From: Anaerolineae bacterium
GTDB taxonomy: Bacteria > Chloroflexota > Anaerolineae > J102
Direction: 5' to 3'
Length of the DNA stretch: 16,643 nt
Assembly: GCA_026992375.1 (NCBI GenBank)
Contig: JALXAF010000312.1
Coordinates: 1-16,643, forward strand
How positions within the stretch are numbered: position 1 is the stretch's first letter; each line of letters opens with the position of its first letter. The translations under genes were made by a program, and so were the position numbers. Positions 14,663-16,643 of this stretch are shown here, one piece after another. The notes beneath the pieces were generated by a model. The model ran no database searches. It was not told the origin of the DNA and saw only the letters and a list, made by a program, of their open reading frames with translations.

Positions 14663-14671
14663 TGGTATAAA
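14663..14671 (+). promoter_or_regulatory. Extended -10 promoter candidate upstream of the ATPase gene
   Basis: TGGTATAAA matches the extended -10 pattern TGn-TATAAT in five of six core positions, with no clear -35. A transcript from here would have a leader of nearly 290 bases that includes repeat copy B. Apart from this and the repeat, the 14566-14964 gap shows nothing recognisable. Confidence 0.33.
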
Positions 14672-14769
14672 ATGAAGTCGTCTTTCGTTTCATCCTTCGT
14701 AACCATACAGCTCACACGCCAGACCTTGCAGGCAATATCCAACAACTTGCGACATGCCAAGCTCGTAAA

Positions 14770-14939
14770 ACGTCAAGCGTCAAACGTCATCCTGCTGTAA
14801 CGATGCTCTGGCTCATTGCAGGATGCCGCTCCACCGACGACCGCATGACGTTTGACGTCTTACGCATGACATGGGTTGGCGTAAATGGCCAGTGTTGCTT
14901 CGTCAGGCGTTTTCTGCCGGGGCTGTATCGCGTTACTCC
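14770..14939 (+). repeat. Dispersed intergenic repeat, copy B, with internal inverted repeats
   Basis: Homologous to copy A at 10660-10820 in direct orientation, with the first 36 bases identical. It contains a perfect 13-base inverted pair, cgtcaaacgtcat (14778-14790) and atgacgtttgacg (14845-14857). Nested inside is catcctgc (14788-14795) with gcaggatg (14818-14825). The element could fold into a cruciform or structured RNA. Its right end lies 25 bases before the ATPase start. Confidence 0.8.
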
Positions 14940-14964
14940 CATCTCCAAGGAAGTAGTAGACGCC

Positions 14965-16643
14965 ATGCAACCATTCGAAAAACTTGGGGCCTTTTATATC
15001 GGCAAAGAATATGATCTCGAATCCCGCCAACGCCTGGATGATCTGGTCATGTACGACGCCCGGGACCTGACCACCCACGCGGTGGTGGTGGGCATGACCG
15101 GTTCGGGCAAGACGGGCCTGTGCATCGACATTCTGGAAGAGGCGGCCATCGATCACGTCCCCGCCATCATCATTGATCCCAAGGGGGATATCACCAACCT
15201 GCTGCTCACCTTTCCCGAGCTGCGCCCGGAGGACTTTCAGCCGTGGGTGAACATCGACGACGCCCGACGCAAGAATATGACCATCGAGGCGTATGCAGCC
15301 AGGATGGCCGACGTGTGGCGCAAGGGCCTGGCCGATTGGGGCGAAGGCCCGGAGCGCATCCGCATGTTGAAAGAGAGCGCCGAGTTCCGCATCTACACGC
15401 CCGGCTCCGACGCTGGCCTGCCCATCTCCATTCTGGCTTCGCTGCGAGCGCCGCAACTGGACTGGGAAGGCAACAAGGAGCTGTTGCGAGAGCAAATTCA
15501 GGGCACAGTCAGCGCCCTGCTGGGCCTGGTGAAGATCGACGCCGATCCTCTGCGCAGCCGCGAGCACATCCTGCTTTCCAACATTTTCGAATACTACTGG
15601 CAGCGCGGCGAAGACCTGGACATGGCCAGGCTGATCATGGCCATCCAGAATCCGCCCGTCACCAAGCTGGGCGTGTTCGATGTGGAGACCTTCTTCCCGC
15701 AGAAGGATCGTTTCGAGCTGGCCATGGACTTGAACGCGATCATGGCCGCTCCCAGCTTCCAATCGTGGCTGCAAGGCGAGCCATTGGATATCGATTCTCT
15801 CTATTTCAACGAAGCGGGCAAACCCCGGCACAGCATCTTCTACATCGCCCATCTCAGCGAGCCCGAGCGCATGTTCTTCGTCACCCTGTTGCTGGAACAA
15901 CTCATCACCTGGATGCGGCAGCAGAACGGCACCACCAGTTTGCGGGCGCTGATGTACATGGATGAGGTGTTCGGATTCTTCCCGCCCACGGCCAACCCGC
16001 CATCCAAAAAGCCTTTGCTGACGCTGATGAAGCAGGCCCGGGCCTACGGTCTCGGCGTCATCCTCACCACTCAAAATCCAGCGGACCTGGATTACAAGGG
16101 GCTCACCAACGCAGGCACCTGGTTCATCGGCAAGCTGCAGGCCGAACGGGATAAGGAGCGGTTGATCAACGGACTGCTTTCGGCCTCGGGCGGCGAGGGC
16201 GGCATGAGTCGTCCGGAGATGATGAAGACCATCTCCTCGCTGGGCTCCCGCGCCTTTCTGCTGCACAACGTGCACGAAGACGAGCCGATCATCTTCCAGA
16301 CCCGCTGGGCCATGAGCTATCTGCGCGGGCCGCTGAGTCGCGATCAGGTGGCCAAACTGATGGCGCCCATCAAACAGGCCGCGGCCAACGCGCCCGCATC
16401 GCCCGCGGCCGGGCCTGCAACCGCCCCAGCCGTCATTCGGGAGCAGAAGCCGGTCGAGCCGGAGGAGACGCTTCCGCCCGGATACAGCGCCCAGCCGCCC
16501 GCGCTATCTCCCGACATCCCCCAGTTTTACTTCCCGGTGAACGTCAGCGCCAAACGGGCCCTGGCCGCGCTGGAAAAGGAAGAAAATCGCAACATTCAGC
16601 CGGAAGAAGAGCGGCTGGTTTACGAGCCCGCGCTCTACCTGGC
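14965..16643 (+). CDS. HerA/VirB4-like P-loop ATPase (DUF87-type), 3' end outside window
   Basis: The frame is open for 559 codons to the end of the window. The Walker A GMTGSGKTG is at residues 43-51 and DPKGD at 71-75, as in HerA-like translocases. Walker B LMYMDE is at 329-334 and the sensor-like TTQNPAD at 368-374, followed by a possible arginine-finger region ERDKERL. These belong to the FtsK/HerA/VirB4 branch of hexameric ATPases, which move DNA or proteins. A Pro/Ala-rich linker at about 472-512 leads into a second domain that is cut off. ATG 14965 begins the conserved-looking MQPFEKLGAFYIG, with AAGGAAG about 11 bases upstream. An in-frame ATG at 14866 would add 33 codons taken from repeat B and is less likely. 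No NurA partner is visible, so a repair, conjugation or defence role is undecided. Confidence 0.82.
   Translation, partial: MQPFEKLGAFYIGKEYDLESRQRLDDLVMYDARDLTTHAVVVGMTGSGKTGLCIDILEEAAIDHVPAIIIDPKGDITNLLLTFPELRPEDFQPWVNIDDARRKNMTIEAYAARMADVWRKGLADWGEGPERIRMLKESAEFRIYTPGSDAGLPISILASLRAPQLDWEGNKELLREQIQGTVSALLGLVKIDADPLRSREHILLSNIFEYYWQRGEDLDMARLIMAIQNPPVTKLGVFDVETFFPQKDRFELAMDLNAIMAAPSFQSWLQGEPLDIDSLYFNEAGKPRHSIFYIAHLSEPERMFFVTLLLEQLITWMRQQNGTTSLRALMYMDEVFGFFPPTANPPSKKPLLTLMKQARAYGLGVILTTQNPADLDYKGLTNAGTWFIGKLQAERDKERLINGLLSASGGEGGMSRPEMMKTISSLGSRAFLLHNVHEDEPIIFQTRWAMSYLRGPLSRDQVAKLMAPIKQAAANAPASPAAGPATAPAVIREQKPVEPEETLPPGYSAQPPALSPDIPQFYFPVNVSAKRALAALEKEENRNIQPEEERLVYEPALYL

Noticed and set aside
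14860..16275. Long minus-strand open frame (471 codons) opposite the ATPase gene
   Set aside because: The plus strand has clear Walker A and B motifs in a continuous frame. The antisense product is His/Gln/Gly-rich and low in family signatures, as expected for an antisense shadow in GC-rich DNA.

Overview
The window looks like chromosomal DNA from an uncultured or environmental member of the Chloroflexota (Anaerolineae/Caldilineae-like). The main clue is the solute-binding lipoprotein, whose Val/Glu/Lys-rich 'VVEKVVT...VVEVEKVV' linker after the lipobox is typical of that phylum. GC-rich coding DNA and long antisense reading frames fit. No phylogenetic search was run, so this placement is an inference.

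Region 1 (1-3885, all minus strand) is a corrinoid C1-transfer cassette. In transcription order it holds a small corrinoid (B12-binding) protein, an ASKHA-type ferredoxin-linked corrinoid activase, and a methyltetrahydrofolate:corrinoid methyltransferase. The 5' end of an L-fucose isomerase gene (fucI) follows. No substrate-specific (MttB/MtbB-like) methyltransferase is visible. The corrinoid protein appears to have lost about 50 internal residues, including the DxHxxG cobalamin-ligand motif. This is the most striking anomaly in the window.

Region 2 (3886-4566) is a more AT-rich intergenic stretch. It has an imperfect inverted repeat, one weak 57-codon ORF and a plausible promoter pointing right. 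Region 3 (4567-10576, plus strand) is a peptide-uptake operon: a truncated N-acyl-D-amino-acid deacylase remnant, an oligopeptide-binding lipoprotein, two Opp/Dpp-type permeases and a signal-less SH3-NlpC/P60 endopeptidase. This set suggests uptake and cytoplasmic cleavage of cell-wall (murein) peptides. The two transporter ATPases are missing. GC-rich hairpins sit after the binding-protein gene and before the peptidase gene.

Region 4 (10577-14964) holds a thioredoxin-VKOR fusion for disulfide bond formation (minus), a small membrane-anchored FHA-like protein (plus), a Wzx-type polysaccharide flippase (minus) and tRNA-Leu(UAA) (minus) with a clear promoter and terminator. It is bracketed by two direct copies of a roughly 165-bp non-coding repeat (10660-10820 and 14770-14939) that share an identical 36-bp core. 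Region 5 (14965 to the end, plus) is the first ~560 codons of a HerA/VirB4-like P-loop ATPase; its stop codon lies outside the window.

No CRISPR array, rRNA, insertion sequence or transposase gene was found. The strongest candidates for follow-up are the corrinoid protein without a cobalamin ligand, the dispersed repeat pair, and the methyltransferase-fucI association.
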